A DNA stretch of 50,429 nt from a bacterium. Lineage in GTDB: Bacteria; Acidobacteriota; Polarisedimenticolia; Polarisedimenticolales; Polarisedimenticolaceae. The stretch spans positions 1 to 50,429 of the forward strand of contig JAAELQ010000054.1 in the NCBI GenBank assembly GCA_024226515.1. The letters run 5' to 3'. This document shows positions 1-9,708 of this stretch, piece after piece (position 1 is the stretch's first letter; each line of letters starts with the position of its first letter). Below the pieces are notes generated by a model, which had not been told where the DNA came from, did not search any database, and saw nothing but the letters and a program-made list of their open reading frames with translations. A program made the position numbers and the translations under genes.

Positions 1-1
1 C

Positions 2-70
2 ACACGGCGCACCATCGAATCCGGACGCAGCAAGAACATGCGCAGCAAACAACGCCGCGTCACGAGATAA
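2..70 (+). CDS. C-terminal end of an unidentified protein (partial)
   Basis: An open frame enters from the left edge and ends at TAA 68-70. The 22 visible residues are strongly basic, rich in Arg, Lys and Ser, as in the tails of many nucleic-acid-binding proteins. No family can be assigned from so short a piece, and the frame is chosen only because it is open, ends cleanly and is followed by about 235 bases without a convincing gene. Confidence 0.4.
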   Translation, partial: TRRTIESGRSKNMRSKQRRVTR

Positions 71-305
71 GTCCTGCCGGGCACGACCCAGCGAGGTCTG
101 GACATTGACGCAACCCCAGGAGGCACCCGGGACACCCGAATCCTAACCGATCCCGGGCCCGGTGTGAGTCTCGGCGCCCGGTCGGGGGTTGTCGTTCGAA
201 ATCAACCTGGGTCGGAGGAGGGTGCTTGATTGGATGTTCTGGCTGGGGTATCAAGGCGTTGGTTCAACTGCTTTGGAGGGATGGGTGGTGGGTGCGGGCG
301 GGGTC
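71..305. other. Intergenic region before thiamine pyrophosphokinase
   Basis: No convincing coding sequence is seen here. An open frame runs from a TTG at 189 into the downstream gene, but its extra 39 residues resemble no part of the family and cross a dispersed repeat at 201-215, so I treat it as non-coding. A TTGACG at 105-110 has no obvious matching -10 element. Confidence 0.5.
201..215 (+). repeat. Dispersed short repeat, copy 1
   Basis: The 15-mer ATCAACCTGGGTCGG occurs here about 90 bp upstream of the thiamine pyrophosphokinase start. The same word recurs in the topoisomerase VI upstream region (8132, 8154 and 8195), inverted inside a coding linker (11127), and in a degenerate inverted form at 17074. 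Its function is not known to me. Confidence 0.6.
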
Positions 306-977
306 ATGCGGAAGATCGAGTTGTCCGGTCTATCGGGACGGCGCCGAATTCGTGCGGCGGTGTTGGTTCTTGAGGGGGCGAGTGTCGACGAGTTGAGGCG
401 TGCGTGGCGCTGGGCCGGACGCCTCGGCGACGAGAGGTTGCTCGTGGCCGTCGACGGCGGCGTAGACACGTGCCGCGCCGGCCGACGCCGACCGGCGTTG
501 TTCGTCGGCGACGGAGATTCGGCGGGAGAGATTCCCGAGGGTATCGAGGAGATTGCGTTTTCGCGGGAGAAGGACTGGAGCGATTTTGCCGGCGCCCTCG
601 ACGAATCGAGTCGACGCGACGTCGATGTCGTTCTCGTCGCCGGATTGCTGGGCGGGCGCCTGGATCACGAATGGGCCAATCTCCTCGAGGTCGCTCGACA
701 CGCCGGGGACTTTGCGGCGATTCTGGCACCGGCGGAGCGCGCTCAGGTGTTGGTGACGTGCAGGGGGGGCGAGATGCAGACGATCCGCAAACGCACGTTC
801 TCGTTGTTCTCCCTGAGCGCAACGGCGTCGGTCTCAATGCGCGGAGCCCGCTGGGAACTCGACGAGAAAACGCTGCGCCAGGGCTCGCTGGGGTTGAGCA
901 ACGTAACGGGCGCCGATCTCGACCTGATCGTTCACCGTGGCACGGTCGCCCTGGTGTTCCCCGCGAGTGGGGTCTGA
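306..977 (+). CDS. thiN: Thiamine pyrophosphokinase
   Basis: Transfers pyrophosphate from ATP to thiamine to make thiamine diphosphate in the cytoplasm. The 223 residues from ATG 306 match the usual family length of about 210-230. Family signatures are visible in order: VAVDGGVD, then FVGDGDS (substrate/metal loop), then EKDWSDFAGAL, then GGRLDHEWANLL, followed by the C-terminal beta-sandwich thiamin-binding half. The start at 306 is preferred to an upstream TTG at 189 because it is an ATG with a GGCGGGG stretch just upstream and gives the standard N-terminus. It lies 5 bp before the next gene, so the two are probably co-transcribed. The pairing with a CstA-type carrier suggests no obvious shared pathway. 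Confidence 0.85.
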   Translation: MRKIELSGLSGRRRIRAAVLVLEGASVDELRRAWRWAGRLGDERLLVAVDGGVDTCRAGRRRPALFVGDGDSAGEIPEGIEEIAFSREKDWSDFAGALDESSRRDVDVVLVAGLLGGRLDHEWANLLEVARHAGDFAAILAPAERAQVLVTCRGGEMQTIRKRTFSLFSLSATASVSMRGARWELDEKTLRQGSLGLSNVTGADLDLIVHRGTVALVFPASGV

Positions 978-982
978 GTCCG

Positions 983-2659
983 ATGTCGGCAGGAATCGCG
1001 GTGCTTCTGTGCTTTGCATTCTACGCGTTCGGATACGGTGTCTATTCGCGATTCCTGGCGCGCAGAGTCTTTTCGTTGCGACCGACCGAGAGGACTCCGG
1101 CGCACCGACTCGAGGACGGTGTCGACTACGTCCCCTGTCATCGCTACGTGCTGTTCGGTCATCACTACGCGTCGATCACCGGCCTGTCTCCGATGTTGGG
1201 GCCGGCGATCGCCGTGATCTGGGGCTGGGTGCCGGCGATGTTGTGGGTCGTCGTCGGCGCGGTGCTGATCGGCTGCGTTCACGACTTCGGGGCGCTCGTC
1301 GTGTCCGTCAGAGCGCGCGGACAGTCGATCGGTGTCGTTGCGGCCGGGTTGATGGGACCGCGAGCCAAGTCGCTGATGCACGCGATCATCTTCTTCGGAG
1401 TGTCGTTGGCCATGGGCGTGTTCGCCTTCATCATCGCCACGTTGTTCATGCCCCAGTTCTACCCGCAGGCAGTCGTGCCCTCCGTACTGATTCTGGTCCT
1501 CGCGCTCGGCATCGGCTGGCTCGTGAGGCGCCGCAAAGCGAACTTGTGGAAGCTGATCGGATTCGGGTTTGTGATCGTGCTGGCGGGTGTCGCTGTCGCA
1601 CCCGGCATGCCGGTGTCCTGGGGCTCGCGGACGGGATGGATCCTCGTGCTGCTGGGGTACGCATGGCTGGCCTCGGTGCTCCCCGTGTGGTCGCTCCTGC
1701 AGCCGCGCGATTTCCTGAATTCCCTCCTGCTGTATCTCGGGCTGGGCTTGGCCTATATCGGCTTCTTCTTCGTCCGGCCGACGTTTGCCGCACCCGCGGT
1801 CGATCTGGCGCCGGAGGGCGCCCCGCGAATATTTCCTTTCGTGTTCATCGTCATCGCCTGTGGTGCGGCATCCGGCTTTCATTCGCTCGTGTCGTCCGGG
1901 ACCACCGCGAAGCAGCTCGACCGCGAAACGGATGCGCGACTGATCGGCTACGGCGGCATGATGGGCGAGTCTCTCCTCGGCCTGCTCGCGGTGCTGGCCT
2001 GCACCGCCGGCTTCTCCTCCAGCGAAGCGTGGAGCGAACACTATCGCTCGTGGGACGCGGTCAGCGACCTGGGATCGAAGATGGGCGCGTTCATCGAGGG
2101 TGCGTCGCGCTTCGTTGCGGGCCTGGGGCTTCCCGCAGAGCAGGCGAGAGTTCTGATCGCGGTCATGGTCGTCAGTTTCGCGCTGACCACCCTGGATTCG
2201 GCGACGCGGCTGCTGCGCTACAACATCGAGGAGATCGGTCAAACACTGCGCCTCCGGCCGTTGTCCAACCGCTACCTATCGTCCGGTGTCGCAGTCGCAG
2301 CGATCGCGTTCTTCGCGTTCTACGAGATCGACGGCCAGACCGCGGGCCTCGCACTGTGGCAGTTGTTCGGGTCGGTCAATCAGTTGCTCGCCGGCCTGGC
2401 GTTGCTCGTCGTGTCGCTGTACTTGATCCAGCGCCGTCGCCCGGCCTTGCCGTTTCTCGTTCCGATGCTGTTCATGATGGCCAGCACTTTTGCCGCGATG
2501 GCGTTCAAGTTGCGAGACTTCGCGCGGGGCGGTCAGACGCTGCTGCTGATCGTGGGCGGAACGATCACCGGGATTGCGCTGTGGCTGGTCGTCGAGGCCC
2601 TTCTCGCGCTCCGGCGTTACATGGGAGGAGAAGCCGTCACGTCGCTCGAGATCGAGTGA
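983..2659 (+). CDS. cstA: Carbon starvation protein CstA family transporter
   Basis: An inner-membrane carrier of the CstA family, whose studied members (CstA, BtsT) import peptides or pyruvate. The 558 residues form about 14 to 16 hydrophobic segments; the characteristic N-terminal block is present (DGVDYVPCHRYVLFGHHYAS, then ITGLSPMLGPAIAVIWGW), as is the later SGTTAKQL segment and the TLDSATRLLRYN segment. The length fits the shorter CstA class rather than the 700-residue E. coli protein. The open frame extends back to 404, but that part overlaps the thiamine pyrophosphokinase in another frame; ATG 983 begins the conserved sequence. The substrate cannot be told from sequence; pyruvate or peptides are the main options. 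Confidence 0.9.
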   Translation: MSAGIAVLLCFAFYAFGYGVYSRFLARRVFSLRPTERTPAHRLEDGVDYVPCHRYVLFGHHYASITGLSPMLGPAIAVIWGWVPAMLWVVVGAVLIGCVHDFGALVVSVRARGQSIGVVAAGLMGPRAKSLMHAIIFFGVSLAMGVFAFIIATLFMPQFYPQAVVPSVLILVLALGIGWLVRRRKANLWKLIGFGFVIVLAGVAVAPGMPVSWGSRTGWILVLLGYAWLASVLPVWSLLQPRDFLNSLLLYLGLGLAYIGFFFVRPTFAAPAVDLAPEGAPRIFPFVFIVIACGAASGFHSLVSSGTTAKQLDRETDARLIGYGGMMGESLLGLLAVLACTAGFSSSEAWSEHYRSWDAVSDLGSKMGAFIEGASRFVAGLGLPAEQARVLIAVMVVSFALTTLDSATRLLRYNIEEIGQTLRLRPLSNRYLSSGVAVAAIAFFAFYEIDGQTAGLALWQLFGSVNQLLAGLALLVVSLYLIQRRRPALPFLVPMLFMMASTFAAMAFKLRDFARGGQTLLLIVGGTITGIALWLVVEALLALRRYMGGEAVTSLEIE

Positions 2660-2742
2660 GCGCTAGCACGCACGCCAGAAGTAGGAAGAGCGCGTCGAGT
2701 CGGGATCCTGATCACCGGATCATTGTACGTCGAGAACGGAGC

Positions 2743-3807
2743 TCAGCGAGGCGGGGCCAGCGCCTCGAGCGCGTCGGCCGCACGGCGGATGTGCGGCCAC
2801 TGGACCTCGGCGAGGGCACGGTGAGCGGCGCGATCTACGCCGAGGCGCCCTCTCTCCTCGAAATGACGCTCGGAGGCGACCACGCAGCTCGCCAATCGTG
2901 TGGGCCACGTCTGATGCGCCAACTCCGGAATGCGCTCGCGTCGAACGTTCTCCAGGATCTCGTCCAGTTCGCGCTCGACTCGCCGTAGCCAGTCCTTGCG
3001 CTCGCGCAGCCAGATCTGTCGCTGCTGTGGATCTCGCGGAGGCGGACCGACGAACAGGCGATTCTCGGAGTTCCGGAGCTCCTCGACGAGGTCGACCGCC
3101 GCCGTAATCGAACGGAACAGCTCGGACGTCACGTTCGCAGGAGTGCCGGCCCCGCGAATCGCCTGGTCCCGAGCCTCTGCCAGGTAGCGCATCAAGTCCG
3201 CCTGCCAGCGACAGTTGTCGATCTCACCCTTCCTCTCGGCCTCGATCAGGCCGGCACGGAAAGTCTCCGTCGTCTCGACGACCTTCAACCGTGGCCCGGA
3301 GAGCCCGGCCGGGGCGCGGATCGGGAGCTTCCAGGGTTCGGTGGGCTCAGGGGGGGGAGTCGGAGGTCGCGCGACCTTGCGCGGCTGCGGGGGCGGCGCG
3401 GGCTCGGGTAGCTGGAGCGTCAGGCGTCCCTCGCCGTCGACACGGCCGGACAACGAATTGACCCGCAGAGTCCAGGGCCCGCCGCCCAGCATGGACGGGT
3501 CGACTTCCATGCCGAACCGTTGCGGGGAGGGCCCCGAGCGACGCAACACGGAGGCCGTCTGCATCGGAGACTCGAGCTTGAACGACAGGATTCGGCCACC
3601 GGTCCACTGCGCATCGATCTCGAGTCGACCGCTGTGCGTGACCTCGATTTCCATTTTGTAACCGATCCGGTTGCCGCCCGGCAGATCCAGCAGGTAGGTC
3701 TGTGGGCCCGCAATGACCGGACTTGCCGCGATCAAGAGCGCGCCCGCCGCGATCAGGGAAACCACGTTGTGCCGTGAAGGGTGAGTCAGCTTGAAGTCGG
3801 GTACCAT
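2743..3807 (-). CDS. Secreted protein of unknown function
   Basis: I do not recognise this 354-residue protein. ATG 3807 is followed by a basic start and a hydrophobic stretch (VVSLIAAGALLIAASPVIA) that looks like a Sec signal peptide cleaved near residue 33. After it come a beta-rich part (about 34-130) with LDLPGGNRIGYKMEI, a proline-rich linker (about 132-165), and a charged helical C-terminal half (about 180-354) with many Glu, Arg and Trp residues. It probably acts in the periplasm. It is divergent from the ABC-F gene across a 141-bp control region and convergent with cstA. An in-frame extension upstream to 4419 is a shadow of the ABC-F gene. Confidence 0.65.
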   Translation of the reverse strand: MVPDFKLTHPSRHNVVSLIAAGALLIAASPVIAGPQTYLLDLPGGNRIGYKMEIEVTHSGRLEIDAQWTGGRILSFKLESPMQTASVLRRSGPSPQRFGMEVDPSMLGGGPWTLRVNSLSGRVDGEGRLTLQLPEPAPPPQPRKVARPPTPPPEPTEPWKLPIRAPAGLSGPRLKVVETTETFRAGLIEAERKGEIDNCRWQADLMRYLAEARDQAIRGAGTPANVTSELFRSITAAVDLVEELRNSENRLFVGPPPRDPQQRQIWLRERKDWLRRVERELDEILENVRRERIPELAHQTWPTRLASCVVASERHFEERGRLGVDRAAHRALAEVQWPHIRRAADALEALAPPR

Positions 3808-3831
3808 CGGCGCTCTTGAATGATGTGTGAG

Positions 3832-3865
3832 TAGGGCGAAACTGTAGAGATAGGGCGAATATAAT
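3832..3865 (+). promoter_or_regulatory. Promoter with direct repeat in the divergent region before the ABC-F gene
   Basis: A perfect TATAAT lies at 3860-3865. TAGGGCGAA occurs twice, at 3832-3840 and 3851-3859, spaced 19 bp so that the second copy abuts the -10 hexamer; this could be an activator or repressor site. No good -35 hexamer is seen. The ABC-F start is 84 bp downstream. Confidence 0.5.
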
Positions 3866-3948
3866 GCGGCGGGATCGGAAGGACAAAGCGCCCCGCGACG
3901 AGGGCGATCCTCGGCCGCGATCCGGTCACCCGACATGAGCCTCGACGG

Positions 3949-5874
<1,926 letters not shown>

Positions 5875-5886
5875 GCCGCTTCCCGG

Positions 5887-6399
5887 TTACAGCTCGTGCA
5901 GCTCCGGGTCGACGCTCGGCGCCTCGAGGCGGCGTCTGGCCCCGCGCAGGCCGCGGCCGGCGGCCACCAGTGGGTCTTCCGTCTCGAGCGCGTCGCCCAG
6001 ATCCGCCTCGATCCGATCAGGGTCTTCGCCCGATTCCATGCGCCGCACGGCCTCTTCCATGCCCTCGCCCATTTGCATGCCGCTGGAATCGTAGAACTTG
6101 CGCATCAGCCGACCCAGCGCTCGAGGGTCGTTCTCATCGACGCGCTCGGCCTCGTGAGCCATCGATTCCATCGCCTGCTCCATCCGCGCTTCGTCGACGC
6201 CGGGCGGAGCTTCTGCATCCGGCGACGCATCCCTCGCTTCGATGGCGCCGCGGGTCGCGACGGCGAAGCGCGACACCCGACGCTCGATCCGCTCGAGCCC
6301 GCAGTCAGGACATCGCGGCCTCTTCTCGGGCGCGACGCTTCGCGCGAGGAAGCTGAACATGCGGTGGCAGTCGGGACAGTAGAACTCGTAGATCGGCAT
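5887..6399 (-). CDS. FmdB-family zinc-ribbon protein
   Basis: The first 35 residues form the FmdB/Zn-ribbon regulator domain: MPIYEFYCPDCHRMF with the first CxxC, then RCPDCG with the second. The remaining 135 residues are acidic, rich in Met, Glu and Arg, and include MGEGMEEAVRRMESGED, a pattern seen in longer FmdB proteins. Likely a small zinc-binding cytoplasmic protein of unknown role. It lies 15 bp downstream of topoisomerase VI subunit B on the same strand, so the two are probably one transcript. Confidence 0.8.
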   Translation of the reverse strand: MPIYEFYCPDCHRMFSFLARSVAPEKRPRCPDCGLERIERRVSRFAVATRGAIEARDASPDAEAPPGVDEARMEQAMESMAHEAERVDENDPRALGRLMRKFYDSSGMQMGEGMEEAVRRMESGEDPDRIEADLGDALETEDPLVAAGRGLRGARRRLEAPSVDPELHEL

Positions 6400-6414
6400 C
6401 CGTGTCGAGCCCGA

Positions 6415-8076
6415 TCAGATCTTGCGGCTGCGTTCGAGGATCGTCTTCAGCTTCCCTTCAGTCGAATCGCGCTTGCGATCGCTGAGGCTGAGGATCTCTT
6501 GTAGCGCGTCGGCGATGTGCGGGATGTACTTCTCGATGTACGAGCGCTTCTTGTGCTCGTCGGCCTCGCGCCGTCGCCTACGGACGAACGTGCCCAGGCG
6601 TCGGCCCGCCTCCATCAGCCCCAGCCGGATCTCCTTGACGATCTCGGGATAGGACGCGACGGCCTCCTTCGATTCCGAGGTGAACGGGACCCAGACCGAC
6701 GCGATGTGGACGAAGATGACCATCGGCCCCGCCGGCAGGGCTCCGCGGGACTGTTGCAGACCGTACTTCTTCCAGTCGGTCGAGACGCTCGATTTGGTCA
6801 TGGCACAGGCGGATTGCTGGTACTGCAGCGGCACTCGATTGGCGAAGCGGTAGAGGTCGACGGGATCCTCGGCGCCGAGCTCGCTTCCGTACGCCAGTCC
6901 GACTTCGACCTGGAACGGGTTGCCCCGGTACACCGCCGGTGGGCGGGTGACCGCCGTGCAGAACTCGGCCTCGACCCGCTGCTCGAGCGCGCGCAGCAAC
7001 AACTCCTCGCCGATCGGCGACAGGCAGGCCGTGGGCGGGGCCATGATCCTCACCTTCGGGATCGCGTGGAACAGCGCCTCGACGTTGGGGCCGGTTAGTC
7101 GACGCGGGTTGATCGTCGGTGAGACCCCGGCCAGGTCGCAGATCTTGGTCGCGACGGGTGAACTGACGCGACTGAATTCCGAGGTCAGCATACCGCGCAG
7201 GTTGCGCGAGCTCGTTTCCTTCATCATGCGCAGCAGTACGCCCAGCTCGACGCCGTAGGGATGGGGTTTGATCTCGCTCGACTCCTTCGGCAGCTCCTTG
7301 GTGACCCGCGCGAAGACGATCTCCTCACCCTTCGGCGGTGCGTAGCGAATCTCCGCGTGCGGGTTGGCCAGCGCGGTTTGCTCGATGTAGTCGTCGACGG
7401 ATCGTCGGCCCTTCTGATAGGTCGCCTCGAGCTCGATCTCGACGCGCGTCCCGTGGGCTACATCCCACTCGATCTCCTCGTCCCGCTGGATCACCGGGGC
7501 GTTCTTCTTCGTATCGATGGCGATGCGAAACCGGTGCGCCGGCTTCCGACGACCTGTCCGAGAGATGATCCGCAGGGGACGCCCGGTCGTCAGCTGCCCG
7601 TACATCCCGGCCGCCGAGATGCCGATTCCCTGTTGTCCGCGCTGTTGCTTCAGCCGGTGGAACTTCGAGCCGTAGAGCAGCTTGCCGAAGATCTTCGGGA
7701 TCTGCTGCCGAACGATGCCGGGGCCGTTGTCCTGGACGGCGATCCGGAACCGACTCTCCGAGACCTCGACGATCTCGATCGCCAGAGTCGGCAGGATCCC
7801 GGCCTCCTCGCATGCGTCCAGCGAGTTGTCCACCGCCTCCTTGACGGTCGTGAGCAGCGCCTTGCGGGGGTTGTCGAACCCCAGGAGATGACGGTTCTTG
7901 GTGAAGAACTCCGAGACGGAGATCTCACGCTGCCTCGCCGCCATCGTCTGGGCGTTCTCGGCCTTCGCGGGACGCTTGGTCCGACTCGATCGGGCAGGCG
8001 GCCTCGGCGCCGAGGACTTCCGCGCGGTCGCCTTCTTTGTCTTCTTACGAGGTGGCAACTCGTTCTCTTCTAACAA
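6415..8076 (-). CDS. top6B: DNA topoisomerase VI subunit B
   Basis: The ATPase subunit of the type IIB topoisomerase, which dimerises on ATP binding to pass one duplex through another cut by the A subunit. GHKL motifs are clear: KEAVDNSLDACEEAG (metal-binding Asn near residue 84), VQDNGPGI, and GQQGIGISAAGMYGQLTTG. A helix-two-turn-helix region and the transducer domain (PTACLSPIGEELL, then RFANRVPLQYQ) follow. The 553-residue length is normal. The first 45 residues are a Lys/Ala/Pro/Arg-rich tail, begun here from a TTG; an internal ATG (MAARQREISVSEFF) could be the true start. No gene for the Spo11-like A subunit is next to it, although the two are usually adjacent. Top6 is archaeal and plant-typical and sparse in bacteria. 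Confidence 0.93.
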   Translation of the reverse strand: MLEENELPPRKKTKKATARKSSAPRPPARSSRTKRPAKAENAQTMAARQREISVSEFFTKNRHLLGFDNPRKALLTTVKEAVDNSLDACEEAGILPTLAIEIVEVSESRFRIAVQDNGPGIVRQQIPKIFGKLLYGSKFHRLKQQRGQQGIGISAAGMYGQLTTGRPLRIISRTGRRKPAHRFRIAIDTKKNAPVIQRDEEIEWDVAHGTRVEIELEATYQKGRRSVDDYIEQTALANPHAEIRYAPPKGEEIVFARVTKELPKESSEIKPHPYGVELGVLLRMMKETSSRNLRGMLTSEFSRVSSPVATKICDLAGVSPTINPRRLTGPNVEALFHAIPKVRIMAPPTACLSPIGEELLLRALEQRVEAEFCTAVTRPPAVYRGNPFQVEVGLAYGSELGAEDPVDLYRFANRVPLQYQQSACAMTKSSVSTDWKKYGLQQSRGALPAGPMVIFVHIASVWVPFTSESKEAVASYPEIVKEIRLGLMEAGRRLGTFVRRRRREADEHKKRSYIEKYIPHIADALQEILSLSDRKRDSTEGKLKTILERSRKI

Positions 8077-8120
8077 CTCAACCCCGACGATTTTGCCGGG
8101 TCGCCATTCTAACGCGCCCG

Positions 8121-8210
8121 CCGACCCAGTTCATCAACCTGGGTCGGGGCGAGCATCAACCCGGGTCGTGGGGGCGGGTCGCGGTGCGGCGGATCATCAA
8201 CCTGGGTCGC
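8121..8210. repeat. Cluster of the ATCAACCTGGGTCG repeat between top6B and the DUF2085 gene
   Basis: Three direct copies start at 8132, 8154 (CCCGGG variant) and 8195, spaced 22 and 41 bp. The first is paired with an inverted half copy, giving CCGACCCAG (8121-8129) and CTGGGTCGG (8139-8147) as a perfect 9-bp inverted repeat around a 9-nt spacer. The cluster occupies the divergent control region, so it could be an operator array or a repeat hotspot. Confidence 0.7.
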
Positions 8211-8278
8211 GGTGGGGTTCGATGTCGGGGCGATTTCGGATAAGATGCGGCTCCGATCGTCATTGTTCGGGAGGTAGC

Positions 8279-8785
8279 TTGCGGGGTTCGGTGCTGGCGG
8301 TTCTTGCGACGGGTGTCGTTGCCGTGGCGTTCGTGCTGGGTGCGGTGGCGGCGCCGTTGGTCGCCGACGTGGCCCCGCGGGCCGGAGCGCTGCTGCAGTC
8401 GGTGTACGCGCCGGTGTGCCACCAGATGCCCTCGCGGAGCCTGGAACTGGGCCAGGGGAACCTGGCCGTCTGCGCCCGTTGCACCGGGCTCTACCTGGGT
8501 GGGGTCGCAGGGCTGTTCGTCGGCGGTGTGTTTCTGGTCGGACGCGGTCGACGCCTGCACGCACTGTGGTTGGCAGTGGCGCTCGCGCCGACGCTGCTGG
8601 ACGCGGCCACACCGTGGCTGGGGATGAGCGGGCTGGCGAACGTGCCGCGCCTCGTCCTGGCATTACCCGCCGGGCTCGTGGCCGGGCTGCTCCTGGCCCT
8701 GGCCCTCGGCGATCTGTACAAGTCGTTCGCTCTTTCCCCCGAGGCGTTCACTCGTCAGGGCAGTCTGGAGAACCTAGATGGATGA
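8279..8785 (+). CDS. DUF2085 family membrane protein
   Basis: A 168-residue integral membrane protein with about five hydrophobic segments and the family's signature cysteines: CHQMPSRSLELG followed by VCARCTGLYLG. The role of the family is unknown; the CHQ and CARCTG motifs suggest metal or redox chemistry at the membrane. TTG 8279 is chosen because GGGAGG lies at 8269-8274; GTG 8291 is a second option. The stop overlaps the ATG of the next gene (8778), which indicates coupled translation. Confidence 0.75.
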   Translation: MRGSVLAVLATGVVAVAFVLGAVAAPLVADVAPRAGALLQSVYAPVCHQMPSRSLELGQGNLAVCARCTGLYLGGVAGLFVGGVFLVGRGRRLHALWLAVALAPTLLDAATPWLGMSGLANVPRLVLALPAGLVAGLLLALALGDLYKSFALSPEAFTRQGSLENLDG

Positions 8786-9435
8786 CCGCACCTCGTCGCT
8801 GATCAAGCCCGCTCTGGTGTCGGGAGTGGTGTTCGGTACGGCTGAGCGCCCTGCCCTACTTTCGGTTCATCAACATCTGCACCTGCTGTTCTCTGGTGAT
8901 TCTGTGCGGTTTCGTCGCGGGCTTCATGTACTCCCGCGGATGCCGCGCGGCGAACGTGCCGTTCGGAGCGGGGCCGGGCGCCGCGGCCGGTGTCCTCTCC
9001 GGGGCGATCCACGGCGTCACCGCTGTCGTCGTGTCCCTGATCGCGAGGAAGTTGTTCGGCGAAGTCGATCTGATCGGCATGTTCGAGTGGGCTCGCGAGA
9101 TGCCGGATCTGCCGGACGAGTCGATGACCGCAATCGACGATGCGCTCGACAACCTCTACGAGGGCGCTCCGATGACCGCCCTCGAGGTCGTGTTGAATCT
9201 GCTGGGGAAGATGGTGGTGGGCACGGTGTTCGGGACCATCGGGGGACTGATCGCGGGTGTCGCGTTCCGCTACGATCCACCGCCTCCTGCTCCCCCGGCG
9301 CCTCCCGTACCGCCGGCCACGCCGACGCCGCCGGCTCCGCCAGAGCCGCCGGCCGACGTCCGCGACGTACGCTCGACCCCGGCAGGGACGGGGCACGACC
9401 CGAGCGACGGCGAGGATCGCGGCGGGACTCCGTGA
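8778..9435 (+). CDS. Small membrane protein with a single-base frameshift
   Basis: ATG 8778 starts MDDRTSSLIKPALVSGVVFG. The continuation is found one frame over as LSALPYFRFINICTCCS, then a hydrophobic run and a Gly/Ala-rich membrane segment. An extra base near 8838-8844 (TACGGCTG where TACGCTG would keep the frame) explains the break. The joined protein would be about 218 residues, with two hydrophobic regions, a central acidic region and a Pro/Ala-rich tail. Similar SALP...CCC... membrane proteins of unknown role are common in Acidobacteriota and relatives (from memory). Either a sequencing error or a true frameshift is possible. It overlaps the stop of the DUF2085 gene. Confidence 0.65.
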
Positions 9436-9448
9436 TCGGGCGACGCAG

Positions 9449-9485
9449 TGTCCGCCGGCGGACAGGCATGCGTCCGCCCGCGGAC
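9449..9485. promoter_or_regulatory. Paired palindromes, possible operator upstream of agmatinase
   Basis: TGTCCGCCGGCGGACA (9449-9464) is a perfect 16-bp palindrome. GTCCGC-CC-GCGGAC (9472-9485) is a second dyad with the same half site, its centre 22 bp (two helical turns) from the first. The pair sits in the 270-bp non-coding stretch before agmatinase, where a repressor binding as two dimers on one face would be expected. The rest of 9486-9690 shows no gene. Confidence 0.45.
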
Positions 9486-9708
9486 AACCGCCGCGAAAGT
9501 GAGTCGGCGACCCGCGAAAAAACGGGAGTTTCCACGCTTCATCGACCTGGCCCCGACCTTGCTGTTCCGGAGATCGCGGTGGGGGCATTGCTCCCGACCG
9601 CCGTCCAAGAGAACGGGACCCTCTTCGGACGGTGGATGGTGCCGCCGGGTGGAGGTCGGGGTTAACTGAGGAGGCGGCTCCGACTCTCCGCCCGTGTTCG
9701 TCGTCGAG

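Noticed and set aside
404..982. Extension of the CstA frame by 193 residues upstream
   Set aside because: It lies in another frame over the thiamine pyrophosphokinase gene, has an Arg-rich shadow composition and precedes a good ATG at the start of the conserved sequence.
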